Origin: Pseudomonas sp. A-1
Lineage (GTDB): Bacteria > Pseudomonadota > Gammaproteobacteria > Pseudomonadales > Pseudomonadaceae
Assembly (NCBI RefSeq): GCF_004801855.1
Contig: NZ_SSTC01000049.1
Coordinates: forward strand, 1 to 32,328
Direction of reading: 5' to 3'
Length of the DNA: 32,328 bases
Notes under the pieces: generated by a model
Told to the model about the DNA's origin: nothing
Seen by the model: only the letters and a program-made list of their open reading frames with translations
Database searches by the model: none
Translations under genes and position numbers: made by a program
Shown here: piece after piece, positions 8,307 through 20,870 of the stretch
Layout: every line of letters starts with the position of its first letter
Numbering within the stretch: position 1 is the stretch's first letter

Positions 8307-9923
8307 GTGGCCCATTCCGCCCAACGCCGCTGGTATCCGCCCGCCGCGGCCATCGCCGCCCTGGTCCTGCTGCCGCTCAGCGTCCTGCTGCTGAGCTGGG
8401 GCGAAGTGGACGGCGAGATCTGGAGTCACCTGTGGGACACCCAGATGCCGCGCCTGCTCGGCAACACCCTGAGCCTGGTGCTCGGCGTCGGCGTCGGCGT
8501 GACCCTGCTCGGCGTCAGCCTGGCCTGGCTCACCGCGCTGTGCGAGTTCCCCGGCCGCAAGTGGCTGGACTGGGCGCTGATGCTGCCCTTCGCCATTCCC
8601 GCCTACGTGCTGGCGTTCGTCTTCGTCGGCCTGCTCGACTTCGCCGGGCCGGTGCAGAGCCTGCTGCGCGAGTGGTTCGGCAGCGGCCTGCGCCTGCCCC
8701 GGGTGCGCTCCACCGGCGGGGTGATCCTGGTGCTGGTGCTGGTGTTCTATCCCTACGTCTACCTGCTGGCGCGCAACGCCTTCCTCGCCCAGGGCAAGGG
8801 CCTGATGGAGGCGGCGCGGGTGCTCGGCCTGTCGCCCTGGCAGGCGTTCTGGCGGGTGGCGCTGCCGGTGGCGCGCCCGGCGATCGGCGCCGGCCTGGCG
8901 CTGGCGCTGATGGAGACCCTGGCCGACTTCGGCGCGGTGTCGGTGTTCAACTTCGACACCTTCACCACCGCCATCTACAAGACCTGGTACGGCTTCTACA
9001 GCCTGTCCGGCGCCACCCAGCTGGCCAGCCTGCTGCTGCTGGCGGTGATGGTCCTGCTGTGGGGCGAGCGCCGCGCCCGCGGCGCCAGCCGGCCCGGCAA
9101 CGAGCGTGCGCGCAGCGCGGCGCTCTACCACCTGCGCGGCGCCCGCGCCTTCGCCGCCAGCGCCTGGTGCGGCCTGGTGTTCGCCTGCGCCTTCGTCGTC
9201 CCCGTGCTGCAGTTGCTGGCCTGGTTCTGGCAGCGCGGGCGCTTCGACCTCGACGAGCGCTACGTCGGCCTGATCCTGCACACCCTCTACCTCGGCGCGC
9301 TGGCCGCGGCGATCACCGTGGCCCTGGCCCTGCTGCTGGCCTTCGCCCGCCGCCTGGCGCCGACCCGGCGCATGCAGGCGCTGGTCGGCCTGGCCAACCT
9401 CGGCTACGCGCTGCCCGGCTCGGTGCTGGCGGTGTCGATCATGCTGGCCTTCAGCTGGCTGGACCGCCACCTGGTCATCCCGCTGTCCGGCGCCCTCGGC
9501 GGCGCCGGCAAGCCGCTGCTGCTGGGCAGCCTGGCGGCGCTGCTGCTGGCCTACCTGATCCGCTTCATGGCGGTGGCCTACGGCCCGCTGGAGGGCAGCC
9601 TGGCGCGCATCCGCCCGTCGCTGCCGGAGGCCTCGCGCAGCCTGGGGGTCGGCGGCGTGCGCCTGTTCGGCCGGGTCTACCTGCCGCTCCTGGTGCCCGG
9701 CGTACTCAGCGCGGCGCTGCTGGTGTTCGTCGACGTGCTCAAGGAGATGCCGGCGACCCTGCTGATGCGTCCGTTCGGCTGGGACACCCTGGCGGTGCGG
9801 GTATTCGAGATGACCAGCGAGGGCGAGTGGGCGCGCGCCGCGCTGCCGGCGCTGACCCTGGTGCTGGTCGGCCTGCTGCCGGTGATCGGCCTGATCCGCC
9901 GCTCGGCGCGCCGCTACGGCTGA
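8307..9923 (+). CDS. Iron(III) ABC transporter permease (FbpB/HitB-like)
   Basis: This inner-membrane permease of 538 residues is a tandem fusion of two permease halves with about twelve hydrophobic segments, as in FbpB, HitB and SfuB. Each half carries an EAA-type loop for contact with the ATPase: [20 protein letters not shown] in the first and [20 protein letters not shown] in the second. GTG at 8307 is chosen because AAGGAG (8296-8301) lies five bases before it; a longer frame from 8256 has no binding site and adds no family sequence. It follows the binding-protein gene across a terminator. No ATPase gene follows, since gcvT starts 89 bases on, so the ATPase must be encoded elsewhere. Confidence 0.88.
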   Translation: MAHSAQRRWYPPAAAIAALVLLPLSVLLLSWGEVDGEIWSHLWDTQMPRLLGNTLSLVLGVGVGVTLLGVSLAWLTALCEFPGRKWLDWALMLPFAIPAYVLAFVFVGLLDFAGPVQSLLREWFGSGLRLPRVRSTGGVILVLVLVFYPYVYLLARNAFLAQGKGLMEAARVLGLSPWQAFWRVALPVARPAIGAGLALALMETLADFGAVSVFNFDTFTTAIYKTWYGFYSLSGATQLASLLLLAVMVLLWGERRARGASRPGNERARSAALYHLRGARAFAASAWCGLVFACAFVVPVLQLLAWFWQRGRFDLDERYVGLILHTLYLGALAAAITVALALLLAFARRLAPTRRMQALVGLANLGYALPGSVLAVSIMLAFSWLDRHLVIPLSGALGGAGKPLLLGSLAALLLAYLIRFMAVAYGPLEGSLARIRPSLPEASRSLGVGGVRLFGRVYLPLLVPGVLSAALLVFVDVLKEMPATLLMRPFGWDTLAVRVFEMTSEGEWARAALPALTLVLVGLLPVIGLIRRSARRYG

Positions 9924-9950
9924 GCGCGCCGGCCGGCGGGCTGACCGGGC

Positions 9951-9980
9951 GCATGTCCGCTGGCGGATTTGCGGCTACAA
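9951..9980 (+). promoter_or_regulatory. Possible promoter of the glycine cleavage operon
   Basis: TACAAT (9975-9980) is a good -10, but the matching -35 region 17 bp upstream is poor (3 of 6). The 89-base gap after the permease gene is too short for a tandem glycine riboswitch and none is seen. Confidence 0.3.
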
Positions 9981-10012
9981 TGCCCGCCATTCGAGGCCCG
10001 GAAGAGGTTCCC

Positions 10013-11098
10013 ATGGGACAGCGTACACCCCTCCATGATCTGCACGTGGCGCTGGGCGCCAAGATGGTCGACTTCGGCGGCTGGGACATGCCGCTGCACT
10101 ACGGTTCGCAAGTCGAGGAGCACCATCAGGTGCGCAGCGACTGCGGGGTCTTCGACGTCTCGCACATGACCGTGGTGGACGTCGCCGGGCCCCAGGCCGG
10201 GGAGTACCTGCGCCGCCTGCTGGCCAACGACGTGGCGCGCCTCGATGCGGTCGGCAAGGGGCTGTACAGCCTGATGCTCAACCCCGAGGGCGGGGTGATC
10301 GACGACCTGATCGTCTACCGCAGCGCGGGCGGCTACCGCCTGGTGGTCAACGCCGCCACCCGCGCCAAGGACCTCGCCTGGCTGCAGGCGCAGGCCGAGG
10401 GCTTCGCCGTCGAGATCCGCGAGCGCGACGACCTGGCCATGCTCGCCGTACAGGGCCCGCACGCCCTGGAGCGCTGCGCCGCGCTGGTCACCCCGCCGCG
10501 CGCCGCGCTGATCCGCGCCCTCAAGCCGTTCCACGGCCAGGCCGAGGGCGACTGGTTCATCGCCCGCACCGGCTACACCGGCGAGGACGGCCTGGAGATC
10601 ATGCTGCCGGCCGCCGAGGCGCCGGGCTTCCTCAACGACCTGGTCGGCGCCGGCATCACCCCGGCCGGTCTCGGCGCGCGCGACACCCTGCGCCTCGAGG
10701 CCGGCCTCAACCTGTACGGCCAGGACATGGACGAGACGGTGACGCCGATGGCCGCCAACCTCGCCTGGACCATCGCCTGGCAGCCGGCCGAGCGCGACTT
10801 CATCGGCCGCGCCGCCCTGCAGGCGCAGCGCGACGGCGGCGGCGCCGAGACCAAACTGGTCGGCCTGGTGCTCGAGGAGCGCGGCGTGCTGCGCGCCCAC
10901 CAGGTGGTGCGCGTGGCCGGCATCGGCGACGGCGAGATCACCAGCGGCAGCTTCTCGCCGACCCTCGGCAAGGCCATCGCCCTGGCCCGCGTGCCGGCCG
11001 GCACCGGCGAGCGCGCCGAGGTGGAGATCCGCGGCAAGTGGTACCCGGTGCGGGTGGTCAAGCCGAGCTTCGTGCGTCACGGCAAGCCGCTGATCTGA
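10013..11098 (+). CDS. gcvT: Aminomethyltransferase, T protein of the glycine cleavage system
   Basis: GcvT takes the aminomethyl group from lipoylated GcvH and passes the methylene to tetrahydrofolate, releasing ammonia. The 361-residue protein starts [20 protein letters not shown] and shows family motifs [31 protein letters not shown] and the C-terminal [20 protein letters not shown] lies a few bases before the ATG. A frame running from 8282 is a shadow of the permease gene and is rejected. gcvT is first of gcvT-gcvH-gcvP. The methylene-folate made here joins the pool that Fau (1013-1669) refills. Confidence 0.96.
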   Translation: MGQRTPLHDLHVALGAKMVDFGGWDMPLHYGSQVEEHHQVRSDCGVFDVSHMTVVDVAGPQAGEYLRRLLANDVARLDAVGKGLYSLMLNPEGGVIDDLIVYRSAGGYRLVVNAATRAKDLAWLQAQAEGFAVEIRERDDLAMLAVQGPHALERCAALVTPPRAALIRALKPFHGQAEGDWFIARTGYTGEDGLEIMLPAAEAPGFLNDLVGAGITPAGLGARDTLRLEAGLNLYGQDMDETVTPMAANLAWTIAWQPAERDFIGRAALQAQRDGGGAETKLVGLVLEERGVLRAHQVVRVAGIGDGEITSGSFSPTLGKAIALARVPAGTGERAEVEIRGKWYPVRVVKPSFVRHGKPLI

Positions 11099-11099
11099 G

Positions 11100-11120
11100 G
11101 GCGCGGGACGTAGCCGCGCC
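11100..11120 (+). other. Hairpin between gcvT and gcvH
   Basis: GGCGCGG (11100-11106) pairs with CCGCGCC (11114-11120) around a 7-base loop, starting two bases after the gcvT stop. There is no T-run, so it is more likely an mRNA-stabilising or processing hairpin than a terminator. Confidence 0.4.
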
Positions 11121-11197
11121 GACCGCGTCCCTGTACTGTTGAGCGCACATTCTCCGCGGGTGCCGCCCCGGCGCCGAATCGAACAAGGAATCCAACA

Positions 11198-11581
11198 ATG
11201 AGCAACACTCCCGCCGAACTGCGTTATGCCGCCAGCCACGAATGGGCCCGCCTGGAACAGGACGGCAGCGTCACCGTGGGCATCACCGACCACGCCCAGG
11301 AAGCCCTCGGCGACGTGGTCTTCGTCGAACTGCCGGAAGTCGGCAAGGCGCTGGCCGCCGGCGAGCAGGCCGGCGTGGTCGAGTCGGTGAAGGCCGCCTC
11401 GGACATCTACGCGCCGGTCGCCGGCACCGTGATCGCGGTCAACGAGGCGCTGGCCGACGCGCCGGAAAGCATCAACGGCGACCCCTACGGCGCCTGGTTC
11501 TTCAAGCTGCAGCCGGCCAGCGCCAGCGACCTCGACCAGCTGCTCGACGCCGCCGCCTACCAGGCCAGCTGCGACGCCTGA
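11198..11581 (+). CDS. gcvH: Glycine cleavage system H protein (lipoyl carrier)
   Basis: GcvH is the small shuttle protein whose lipoyl-lysine carries the aminomethyl group between GcvP and GcvT. The 127-residue protein has the typical start [13 protein letters not shown], the [20 protein letters not shown] core, and [13 protein letters not shown] with the lipoylated lysine at K65. AAGGAA (11185-11190) precedes the ATG. It lies 99 bases after gcvT and 106 before gcvP, gaps that are long for an operon and each hold a hairpin, perhaps to adjust the amount of each subunit. Confidence 0.97.
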   Translation: MSNTPAELRYAASHEWARLEQDGSVTVGITDHAQEALGDVVFVELPEVGKALAAGEQAGVVESVKAASDIYAPVAGTVIAVNEALADAPESINGDPYGAWFFKLQPASASDLDQLLDAAAYQASCDA

Positions 11582-11588
11582 TCCCCCT

Positions 11589-11617
11589 CCCGCCGGTGGC
11601 CCGCGCCTGCCGGCGGG
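11589..11617 (+). other. Hairpin between gcvH and gcvP
   Basis: CCCGCCGG (11589-11596) pairs with CCGGCGGG (11610-11617) around a 13-base loop, 7 bases after the gcvH stop. No T-run follows. It may limit 3' decay of the gcvTH message or cause partial termination before gcvP. Confidence 0.35.
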
Positions 11618-11687
11618 GCTGCCGGCTCCGCGCCAAACGCCTGTCCGGCTGCCGGAGCGGCCGGACCCCCGTTCCGGAGTCCGTGCC

Positions 11688-14558
<2,871 letters not shown>

Positions 14559-14570
14559 GCGGGGCATGAA

Positions 14571-14600
14571 CGCCGAGGCCGCCCGCGGGCGGCCTCGGCG
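14571..14600. terminator. Convergent terminator between gcvP and the DUF2388 gene
   Basis: CGCCGAGGCCGCC is followed by its exact reverse complement, giving a perfect 28-30-base palindrome that can form a 13-bp stem with a 4-base loop. It lies 12 bases after the gcvP stop and 15 after the stop of the converging gene. T-runs are poor (TCTGT on plus), but the position and stability suit a shared terminator. Confidence 0.6.
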
Positions 14601-14615
14601 TCTGTGACAGGGGCG

Positions 14616-14951
14616 TCAGCGCGGGCTGCCGTCCTGGGCGCTGGCGAGGATGGCGCCGGCCAGCTCCTCGTCGCTGGCCTCGAGGCCCGGATGGTCGCGG
14701 CGGATCTGCTGCAGCGCGGCCTCCAGGTAGGCGCCGCGGATCGCGCCGCCGCTGGCGACGAAGCTGGAGGCGTCGTCCGCGGCGGCGAGCACCAGCTTGT
14801 CGTCCTTGAAGGTGGAGTACAGTGAGGCGGAAGTCCCCGCCGAGGTGGCGATCTCGCCCCAGCCGATATCCCCGCCGTGCCCGTCATGGTCGGCGAGGGC
14901 ACCGGCGGCGGGCAGCAGGACAAGGGCAGTGGCAAGCAGGGTACGGCGCAT
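14616..14951 (-). CDS. DUF2388 family exported protein, function unknown
   Basis: The 111-residue protein has a clear signal peptide, MRRTLLATALVLLPAAGALA, cut before DHDGHGGD. The mature part starts with a short His/Asp/Gly segment that might bind metal, then the family core SLYSTFKDDKLVLAAADDAS, SFVASGGAIRGAYLEAALQQ and the C-terminal LEASDEELAGAILASAQDG. DUF2388 proteins are small periplasmic proteins that I know mainly from pseudomonads, with no settled role. The gene stands alone, converges on gcvP and lies downstream of a tRNA terminator. The ribosome binding site AGAGGAG (14958-14964) is well spaced but lies in a hairpin, which suggests control at translation. Confidence 0.8.
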   Translation of the reverse strand: MRRTLLATALVLLPAAGALADHDGHGGDIGWGEIATSAGTSASLYSTFKDDKLVLAAADDASSFVASGGAIRGAYLEAALQQIRRDHPGLEASDEELAGAILASAQDGSPR

Positions 14952-14957
14952 GATGGG

Positions 14958-14994
14958 CTCCTCTGAAACACCGGGGCGGTGTGCCCGTCAGAGG
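14958..14994 (-). promoter_or_regulatory. Leader hairpin that pairs with the ribosome binding site of the DUF2388 gene
   Basis: In the minus-strand RNA, CCUCUGA (14988-14994) can pair with UCAGAGG (14960-14966). Between them is a second stem ACACCG/CGGUGU with a CCC loop. The ribosome binding site AGAGGAG (14958-14964) lies largely inside the 3' arm, six bases from the ATG. The fold would hide the site until melted or displaced. Confidence 0.5.
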
Positions 14995-15080
14995 GGAAGG
15001 GTGGTGCGGAGTTCCCCGCGGCAGGTGCCGTCCATCGGCTGCGGAGCGGGGTGGCGGGGGATGAGAAAAGCTCCACCCCG

Positions 15081-15117
15081 AAAACGGCAAGGGGCCAGGC
15101 TGATCGCCTGACCCCTT
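15081..15117 (-). terminator. Intrinsic terminator of tRNA-Ile
   Basis: On the minus strand AAGGGGUCAGGC pairs with GCCUGGCCCCUU (15106-15117 and 15089-15100) in a 12-bp stem with one G-U pair and a 5-base loop, followed by GCCGTTTT. It lies 8 bases after the tRNA 3' end. Confidence 0.85.
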
Positions 15118-15125
15118 GATTTGTA

Positions 15126-15202
15126 TGGTGGGCCCAGCAGGACTTGAACCTGCGACCAAGCGATTATGAGTCGCCTGCTCTGACCAACTGAGCTATAGGC
15201 CC
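15126..15202 (-). tRNA. tRNA-Ile with anticodon CAU (modified to read AUA)
   Basis: The 77-base tRNA folds fully: acceptor GGGCCTA/TGGGCCC with one G-U pair, D arm GCTC/GAGC, anticodon stem GGCGA/TCGCT with loop CTCATAA, T arm GCAGG/CCTGC with TTCAAGT, and an encoded CCA end. The anticodon is CAT, which could suggest Met. However, the anticodon arm and variable loop (GGCGACTCATAATCGCTTGG) match E. coli tRNA-Ile2 and not elongator or initiator tRNA-Met. In tRNA-Ile2 the C34 is turned into lysidine by TilS so that it reads AUA. The gene has its own promoter and terminator. Confidence 0.93.
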
Positions 15203-15298
15203 ACGGGAGAACCTCGAGGGTTGCTTCCATGCGCGAGGACGGTGGGCGTCGCGTCTGGAGGTGCCGGTGGCCGCGTGGGCGACCGGCGAAGCGCGGCG

Positions 15299-15328
15299 AT
15301 TATAGCGGTGGCCGCGCATCCGCGCCAA
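15299..15328 (-). promoter_or_regulatory. Promoter of tRNA-Ile
   Basis: On the minus strand TTGGCG (-35, 15323-15328) and a perfect TATAAT (-10, 15299-15304) are 18 bp apart. Transcription would begin near 15292, leaving a leader of about 90 bases before the tRNA 5' end, to be removed by RNase P. Confidence 0.7.
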
Positions 15329-15345
15329 GCCTGGCGCGCGGGCAG

Positions 15346-15378
15346 GAAAAAGCCCCGGTCCTTGCGGTGCCGGGGCTT
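15346..15378 (-). terminator. Intrinsic terminator of rpoD
   Basis: On the minus strand AAGCCCCGG and CCGGGGCTT (15370-15378 and 15350-15358) form a 9-bp stem with an 11-base loop, followed by a run of five T. It lies 17 bases after the rpoD stop and ends the rpsU-dnaG-rpoD group, separating it from the tRNA promoter. Confidence 0.88.
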
Positions 15379-15394
15379 GTCCGTGGGCGGCGCC

Positions 15395-17251
<1,857 letters not shown>

Positions 17252-17299
17252 GTTCACCCTATCCACTGAAGGTCTTGGCGGGCTGAAAAGAAGCCGAGC

Positions 17300-17305
17300 A
17301 TTATA
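17300..17305 (-). promoter_or_regulatory. -10 element of an rpoD promoter in the dnaG-rpoD gap
   Basis: A perfect TATAAT lies on the minus strand 48 bases before the rpoD ATG. The -35 region 17-18 bp upstream (GGTGCC or TGGTGC) is poor. Just upstream, after the dnaG stop, is an imperfect GC hairpin (about 17313-17341) without T-run that could slow read-through from dnaG. Confidence 0.5.
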
Positions 17306-17342
17306 GTCGATCCGGGCTGGCTGGCACCAGATGGCCCCGGGC

Positions 17343-19253
17343 TCACGGGGCTTCGCTTCGGCTGAGAAGCGCGCGCAGGCGGAGCTTTTCCTCCGCGCTG
17401 AGTTCGCTGTGCCGCGCTTTGCGCAACAGGCCTTCGAGGCTGCGCTCACGCTGGCGGGCTGCCAAGGTAGTTATAGTGTCGAAAAACTGTTGTTCAAGGT
17501 TGTCCTGACTGATCAGCCATTCCTTTTCCGCTAGACCGCGGAGCAGGCGCCCTTGTTCCGTGCCGTGCCAGCGGGCGATCAGTTGCAGCGAGTTCTGCTG
17601 CGGCTGTTTCTGCAGCGATTCCAGCAGGGCCACCAGCAGCTGGGTCCAGGTGTCGTCCTCGGCGGCGAAGTGGCCGGCGTCCTCGACCTTCTGCGCCAGC
17701 TGCGGATGGTGCAGCAGGGCGCGCAGGGCGCTGAGGGTCGGCGACTCGACGCCGGCGCCGCCGCGGGGCGGCATGACCGCCGGCGGCTCGCGGCGCGCCT
17801 CACCCTTGCGGCCCTTCCAGTCGTTCTTCTGCCAGGGCTTGCGCTCCTGGCTGGCGGGGCGCTCGGGGTGGCCGGTCGCTGCGGCATACTCGATGCCGTC
17901 CGCATAGGCATAGGACGTCGGGAAGTCGGTCGGCGGCACCTCGCCGCCCGGGGCAGGCGACGACTGGGTGAGCGCCTCGCCGGTCAGGCCGGTGATCGCG
18001 CCGAGGCGCTGGCGCATCAGGGCGCGCAGGTTGGCGCCGGGGATCTTCTCCAGCAGCGGTGCGGCCAGGGTGGCCAGGTGCGCCTTGCCCTCGAGGGTGC
18101 TCGGGTCGGCTTCCTCGGCGAGATGGCGGAAGAAGTACTCGGCCAGCGGTTCGGCCTGCTGGCTGATGCGGGCGCGGAAGGCGTCGGCGCCCTCGCTGCG
18201 CACCAGGCTGTCAGGGTCCTCGCCCTCGGGGAGGAACAGGAAGCGCACCCGGCGGCCGTCCTGCAGGCTCGGCAGGCAGGATTCCAGCGCCCGCCAGGCG
18301 GCGTTGCGTCCGGCGCTGTCGCCGTCGAAGCAGAACAGGATGCTCGGCACGACGCGGAACAGGCGCTTGATGTGCTCCTCGCTGGTCGCCGTGCCGAGGG
18401 TCGCCACCGCATTACGCAGGCCCTGCTGGGCGAGGGCGATGACGTCCATGTAGCCCTCGACCACCAGGATCTCGTCGAGGTCGCGGTTGCTCCTGCGCGC
18501 CTCGTACAAGCCGTAGAGTTCCTGACCCTTGTGGAACACCGGGGTTTCCGGCGAGTTGAGGTACTTGGGCTTGTCGTCGCCGAGCACCCGGCCGCCGAAG
18601 GCGATCACCCGGCCGCGGCTGTCGCGGATCGGGAACATCACCCGGTCGCGGAAGCGGTCGTAGCGGCGGCCCTCGGCGTTCTCGATCAGCAGGCCGGCGT
18701 CGATCATCGCCTTCTGCTGCAGGCTGTCGCCGCCCAGGTGCTTCAACAGGTTGTCCCAGCCGGGCGGGGCGAAGCCGAGGCCGAAGTCGCGGGCGATGGT
18801 GCCGGACAGGCCGCGGCCCTTGAGGTAGTTCACCGCCGCCTGACGCGCCGGGTGACTCTTCAGCGCCTGGCGGTAGTAGTCGGCGGCGGCGCCGAGCAGC
18901 GGGTAGAGCGGCGAGTCCACGCTCTGGCGCGGCTTCTGCCCGGGGCGGCTGTCCTCGCGCGGGACCTCGAGGCCGGCGCGCTTGGCCAGCTCCTCGACCG
19001 CCTGGGGGAAGTCCAGGTGGTCGTGGTCCATGATGAAGCCGAGGGCGTTGCCGCCGGCGCCGCAGCCGAAGCAGTAGTAGAACTGCTTGTCCGGGCTGAC
19101 GGTGAACGAGGGGGTCTTTTCCTGGTGGAACGGGCAGCAGGCGCTGTAGTTCTTGCCGGTCTTCTTCAGCTGCACGCGCGCGCCCACCACCTCGACGATG
19201 TCGGTGCGGTTGAGCAGGTCGTCGATGAAGCGCTGGGGGATCAGGCCGGCCAT
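17343..19253 (-). CDS. dnaG: DNA primase
   Basis: DnaG makes the RNA primers for DNA replication and is recruited by the DnaB helicase. The 636-residue protein begins [20 protein letters not shown]. The zinc-binding CHC2 module is complete: C40, H43, C61 and C64, in [13 protein letters not shown] and [10 protein letters not shown]. The TOPRIM catalytic core shows [11 protein letters not shown] and the metal-binding [11 protein letters not shown]. The last 200 residues are the variable helicase-interaction domain. The frame extends to 19319, but that part is read from terminator DNA, and ATG 19253 is the family start. It follows rpsU across two terminators. Confidence 0.97.
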   Translation of the reverse strand: MAGLIPQRFIDDLLNRTDIVEVVGARVQLKKTGKNYSACCPFHQEKTPSFTVSPDKQFYYCFGCGAGGNALGFIMDHDHLDFPQAVEELAKRAGLEVPREDSRPGQKPRQSVDSPLYPLLGAAADYYRQALKSHPARQAAVNYLKGRGLSGTIARDFGLGFAPPGWDNLLKHLGGDSLQQKAMIDAGLLIENAEGRRYDRFRDRVMFPIRDSRGRVIAFGGRVLGDDKPKYLNSPETPVFHKGQELYGLYEARRSNRDLDEILVVEGYMDVIALAQQGLRNAVATLGTATSEEHIKRLFRVVPSILFCFDGDSAGRNAAWRALESCLPSLQDGRRVRFLFLPEGEDPDSLVRSEGADAFRARISQQAEPLAEYFFRHLAEEADPSTLEGKAHLATLAAPLLEKIPGANLRALMRQRLGAITGLTGEALTQSSPAPGGEVPPTDFPTSYAYADGIEYAAATGHPERPASQERKPWQKNDWKGRKGEARREPPAVMPPRGGAGVESPTLSALRALLHHPQLAQKVEDAGHFAAEDDTWTQLLVALLESLQKQPQQNSLQLIARWHGTEQGRLLRGLAEKEWLISQDNLEQQFFDTITTLAARQRERSLEGLLRKARHSELSAEEKLRLRALLSRSEAP

Positions 19254-19291
19254 GGGCTGCTCGTGACTGTACGGTTCGAAGCGGCGGAAAA

Positions 19292-19327
19292 CGCAAAAAC
19301 TCCGAGGCTTGCCGGGCAAGTCGGAGT
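19292..19327 (-). terminator. Second of two tandem terminators between rpsU and dnaG
   Basis: On the minus strand ACTCCGA pairs with TCGGAGT (19321-19327 and 19299-19305), with an inner CTTGC/GCAAG stem and a two-base bulge, followed by TTTTTGCG. It ends 39 bases before the dnaG ATG. Confidence 0.8.
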
Positions 19328-19338
19328 CGGGGTGCTGC

Positions 19339-19369
19339 TAAAGCAAACACCCGGCATGAGCCGGGTGTT
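19339..19369 (-). terminator. First of two tandem terminators after rpsU
   Basis: On the minus strand AACACCCGGC and GCCGGGTGTT (19360-19369 and 19346-19355) form a perfect 10-bp stem with a 4-base loop, followed by TGCTTTA. It starts 30 bases after the rpsU stop. Confidence 0.82.
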
Positions 19370-19398
19370 GTGCGAGACGCTGCTGTCCGAGTGGTAAC

Positions 19399-19614
19399 TC
19401 AGTACAGACGCTCGCGGCGACGCTGCTCGCGCTGCACTTTCTTGGCGTGGCGCTTCACGGCAGCCGCGGCCTTGCGCTTGCGCTCGGCGGTGGGCTTTTC
19501 GTAGAACTCGCGGCTACGCACTTCAGCCAGAACACCGGCTTTTTCGCAGGAGCGCTTGAAACGACGCAGGGCTACGTCGAAGGGTTCGTTCTCTTTAACT
19601 TTGACGGCGGGCAT
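19399..19614 (-). CDS. rpsU: 30S ribosomal protein S21 (bS21)
   Basis: bS21 is a small basic protein of the 30S subunit platform that helps translation initiation. The 71-residue product starts [20 protein letters not shown] and ends in the typical basic tail ([14 protein letters not shown]). A 93-codon frame begins at 19680; ATG 19614 is the family start and GAAGG lies upstream. Its own promoter lies at 19700-19729, and two terminators separate it from dnaG, so it can be made in large excess over primase and sigma factor. Confidence 0.98.
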   Translation of the reverse strand: MPAVKVKENEPFDVALRRFKRSCEKAGVLAEVRSREFYEKPTAERKRKAAAAVKRHAKKVQREQRRRERLY

Positions 19615-19699
19615 CCAGGTCGTACCTTCACTGATTACCGAGTATGAATGGTGCAATCCTGCAAAAGGCTCGGGAGGCACCGGTTTTCAAGGGCTGCGG

Positions 19700-19729
19700 A
19701 TATTAACCCCTTGACAGCCGCACTGCCAA
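19700..19729 (-). promoter_or_regulatory. Promoter of rpsU
   Basis: On the minus strand TTGGCA (-35, 19724-19729) and TAATAT (-10, 19700-19705) are 18 bp apart. The leader to the rpsU ATG is about 80 bases. Confidence 0.6.
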
Positions 19730-19782
19730 GCCCCCAGACGGGAAAAGCCGCCCGCCGGTGGTCCGCCACCCTCGCCCGATGC

Positions 19783-19812
19783 TTGGTGTCGCAGGCTCCG
19801 GGCGCTTATCAT
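19783..19812 (+). promoter_or_regulatory. Promoter of tsaD
   Basis: TTGGTG (-35, 19783-19788) and TATCAT (-10, 19807-19812) are separated by 18 bp, with the start near 19819 and the tsaD ATG at 19845. It is divergent from the rpsU promoter. Confidence 0.5.
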
Positions 19813-19844
19813 GCGCGGTTTAGCGAACGATCACGGGTTGCCCG

Positions 19845-20870
19845 ATGCGAGTCCTTGGCCTGGAAACTTCCTGCGACGAAACCGGCGTGGCGCTGTACGA
19901 CAGCGAGCGCGGCCTGCTGGGCGATGCGCTGTTCAGCCAGATCGACCTGCACCGCGTCTACGGCGGCGTGGTGCCCGAGCTGGCCTCGCGCGACCACGTC
20001 AAGCGCATGCTGCCGCTGATCCGCCAGGTGCTGGCCGAGTCGGGCTGCGGTTTTGCCGACATCGATGCGGTGGCCTATACCGCAGGGCCAGGCCTGGTCG
20101 GTGCGCTGCTGGTCGGCGCCTCCTGCGCCCAGGCGCTGGCGCTGGCCTGGGGCGTGCCGGCGGTCGGCGTGCACCACATGGAAGGCCATCTGCTGGCGCC
20201 GATGCTGGAGGAGACGCCGCCGGAGTTCCCGTTCGTCGCCCTGCTGGTGTCCGGCGGGCATACCCAGCTGGTGCGGGTCGACGGCATCGGCCGCTACCAG
20301 CTGCTCGGCGAGTCGCTGGACGATGCCGCCGGCGAGGCCTTCGACAAGACCGCCAAGCTGATCGGCCTCGGCTATCCGGGTGGTCCGGAGATCGCCCGGC
20401 TGGCCGAGCAGGGCACGCCGGGGCGCTTCGTGTTCCCGCGGCCGATGACCGACCGGCCGGGCCTGGAGTTCAGCTTCAGCGGCCTGAAGACCTTCGCCCT
20501 CAACACCTGGCGGCAGTGCGAGCGCGAGGGCGGCGACCTCGAGCAGGCGCGCGCCGACATCGCCCTGGCCTTCCAGCAGGCGGTGGTGGAGACGCTGACC
20601 ATCAAGTGCCGCCGTGCGCTCAAGCAGACCGGCCTGAAGCGCCTGGTGATCGCCGGCGGGGTGAGCGCCAACCAGGCGCTGCGCCAGGCGCTGGAGAAGA
20701 TGCTCGGCGAGCTGCGCGGCCAGGTGTTCTATGCGCGGCCGCGCTTCTGCACCGACAACGGGGCGATGATCGCCTACGCCGGCTGCCAGCGTCTGCTCGC
20801 CGGCCAGCACGACGGCCCGGCGATCGGCGTGCAGCCGCGCTGGTCGATGGAGACGCTGCCGGCGGTCTAG
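19845..20870 (+). CDS. tsaD: tRNA N6-threonylcarbamoyladenosine transferase subunit TsaD
   Basis: TsaD, with TsaB and TsaE, transfers threonylcarbamoyl to A37 of tRNAs that read ANN codons, including the tRNA-Ile coded nearby. The 341-residue protein starts [19 protein letters not shown]. The metal-binding HxxxH is seen as HHMEGH, with H111 and H115 at the E. coli positions, and [13 protein letters not shown] holds the third ligand. VTSGGHTQL-like [11 protein letters not shown] and [20 protein letters not shown] are the nucleotide-fold motifs. It is divergent from rpsU, as in many gammaproteobacteria. Its stop codon shares CTAG with that of plsY. Confidence 0.97.
   Translation: MRVLGLETSCDETGVALYDSERGLLGDALFSQIDLHRVYGGVVPELASRDHVKRMLPLIRQVLAESGCGFADIDAVAYTAGPGLVGALLVGASCAQALALAWGVPAVGVHHMEGHLLAPMLEETPPEFPFVALLVSGGHTQLVRVDGIGRYQLLGESLDDAAGEAFDKTAKLIGLGYPGGPEIARLAEQGTPGRFVFPRPMTDRPGLEFSFSGLKTFALNTWRQCEREGGDLEQARADIALAFQQAVVETLTIKCRRALKQTGLKRLVIAGGVSANQALRQALEKMLGELRGQVFYARPRFCTDNGAMIAYAGCQRLLAGQHDGPAIGVQPRWSMETLPAV

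Noticed and set aside
9924-10012. Glycine riboswitch in front of gcvT
   Set aside because: The gap is only 89 bases, is GC-rich, and shows none of the tandem aptamer core or the expected expression platform.
15126-15202. Reading of the CAU-anticodon tRNA as tRNA-Met
   Set aside because: The anticodon arm and variable loop match tRNA-Ile2 of E. coli, and the sequence differs from both initiator and elongator tRNA-Met at those places.
17553-19397. 614-codon plus-strand frame opposite dnaG
   Set aside because: It is a shadow of dnaG with Val/Ala/Gly/Arg-rich content, and it crosses both rpsU terminators.
19711-19716. Perfect TTGACA on the plus strand upstream of tsaD
   Set aside because: No -10-like hexamer lies 16-18 bp downstream of it, and the pair at 19783/19807 fits tsaD better.
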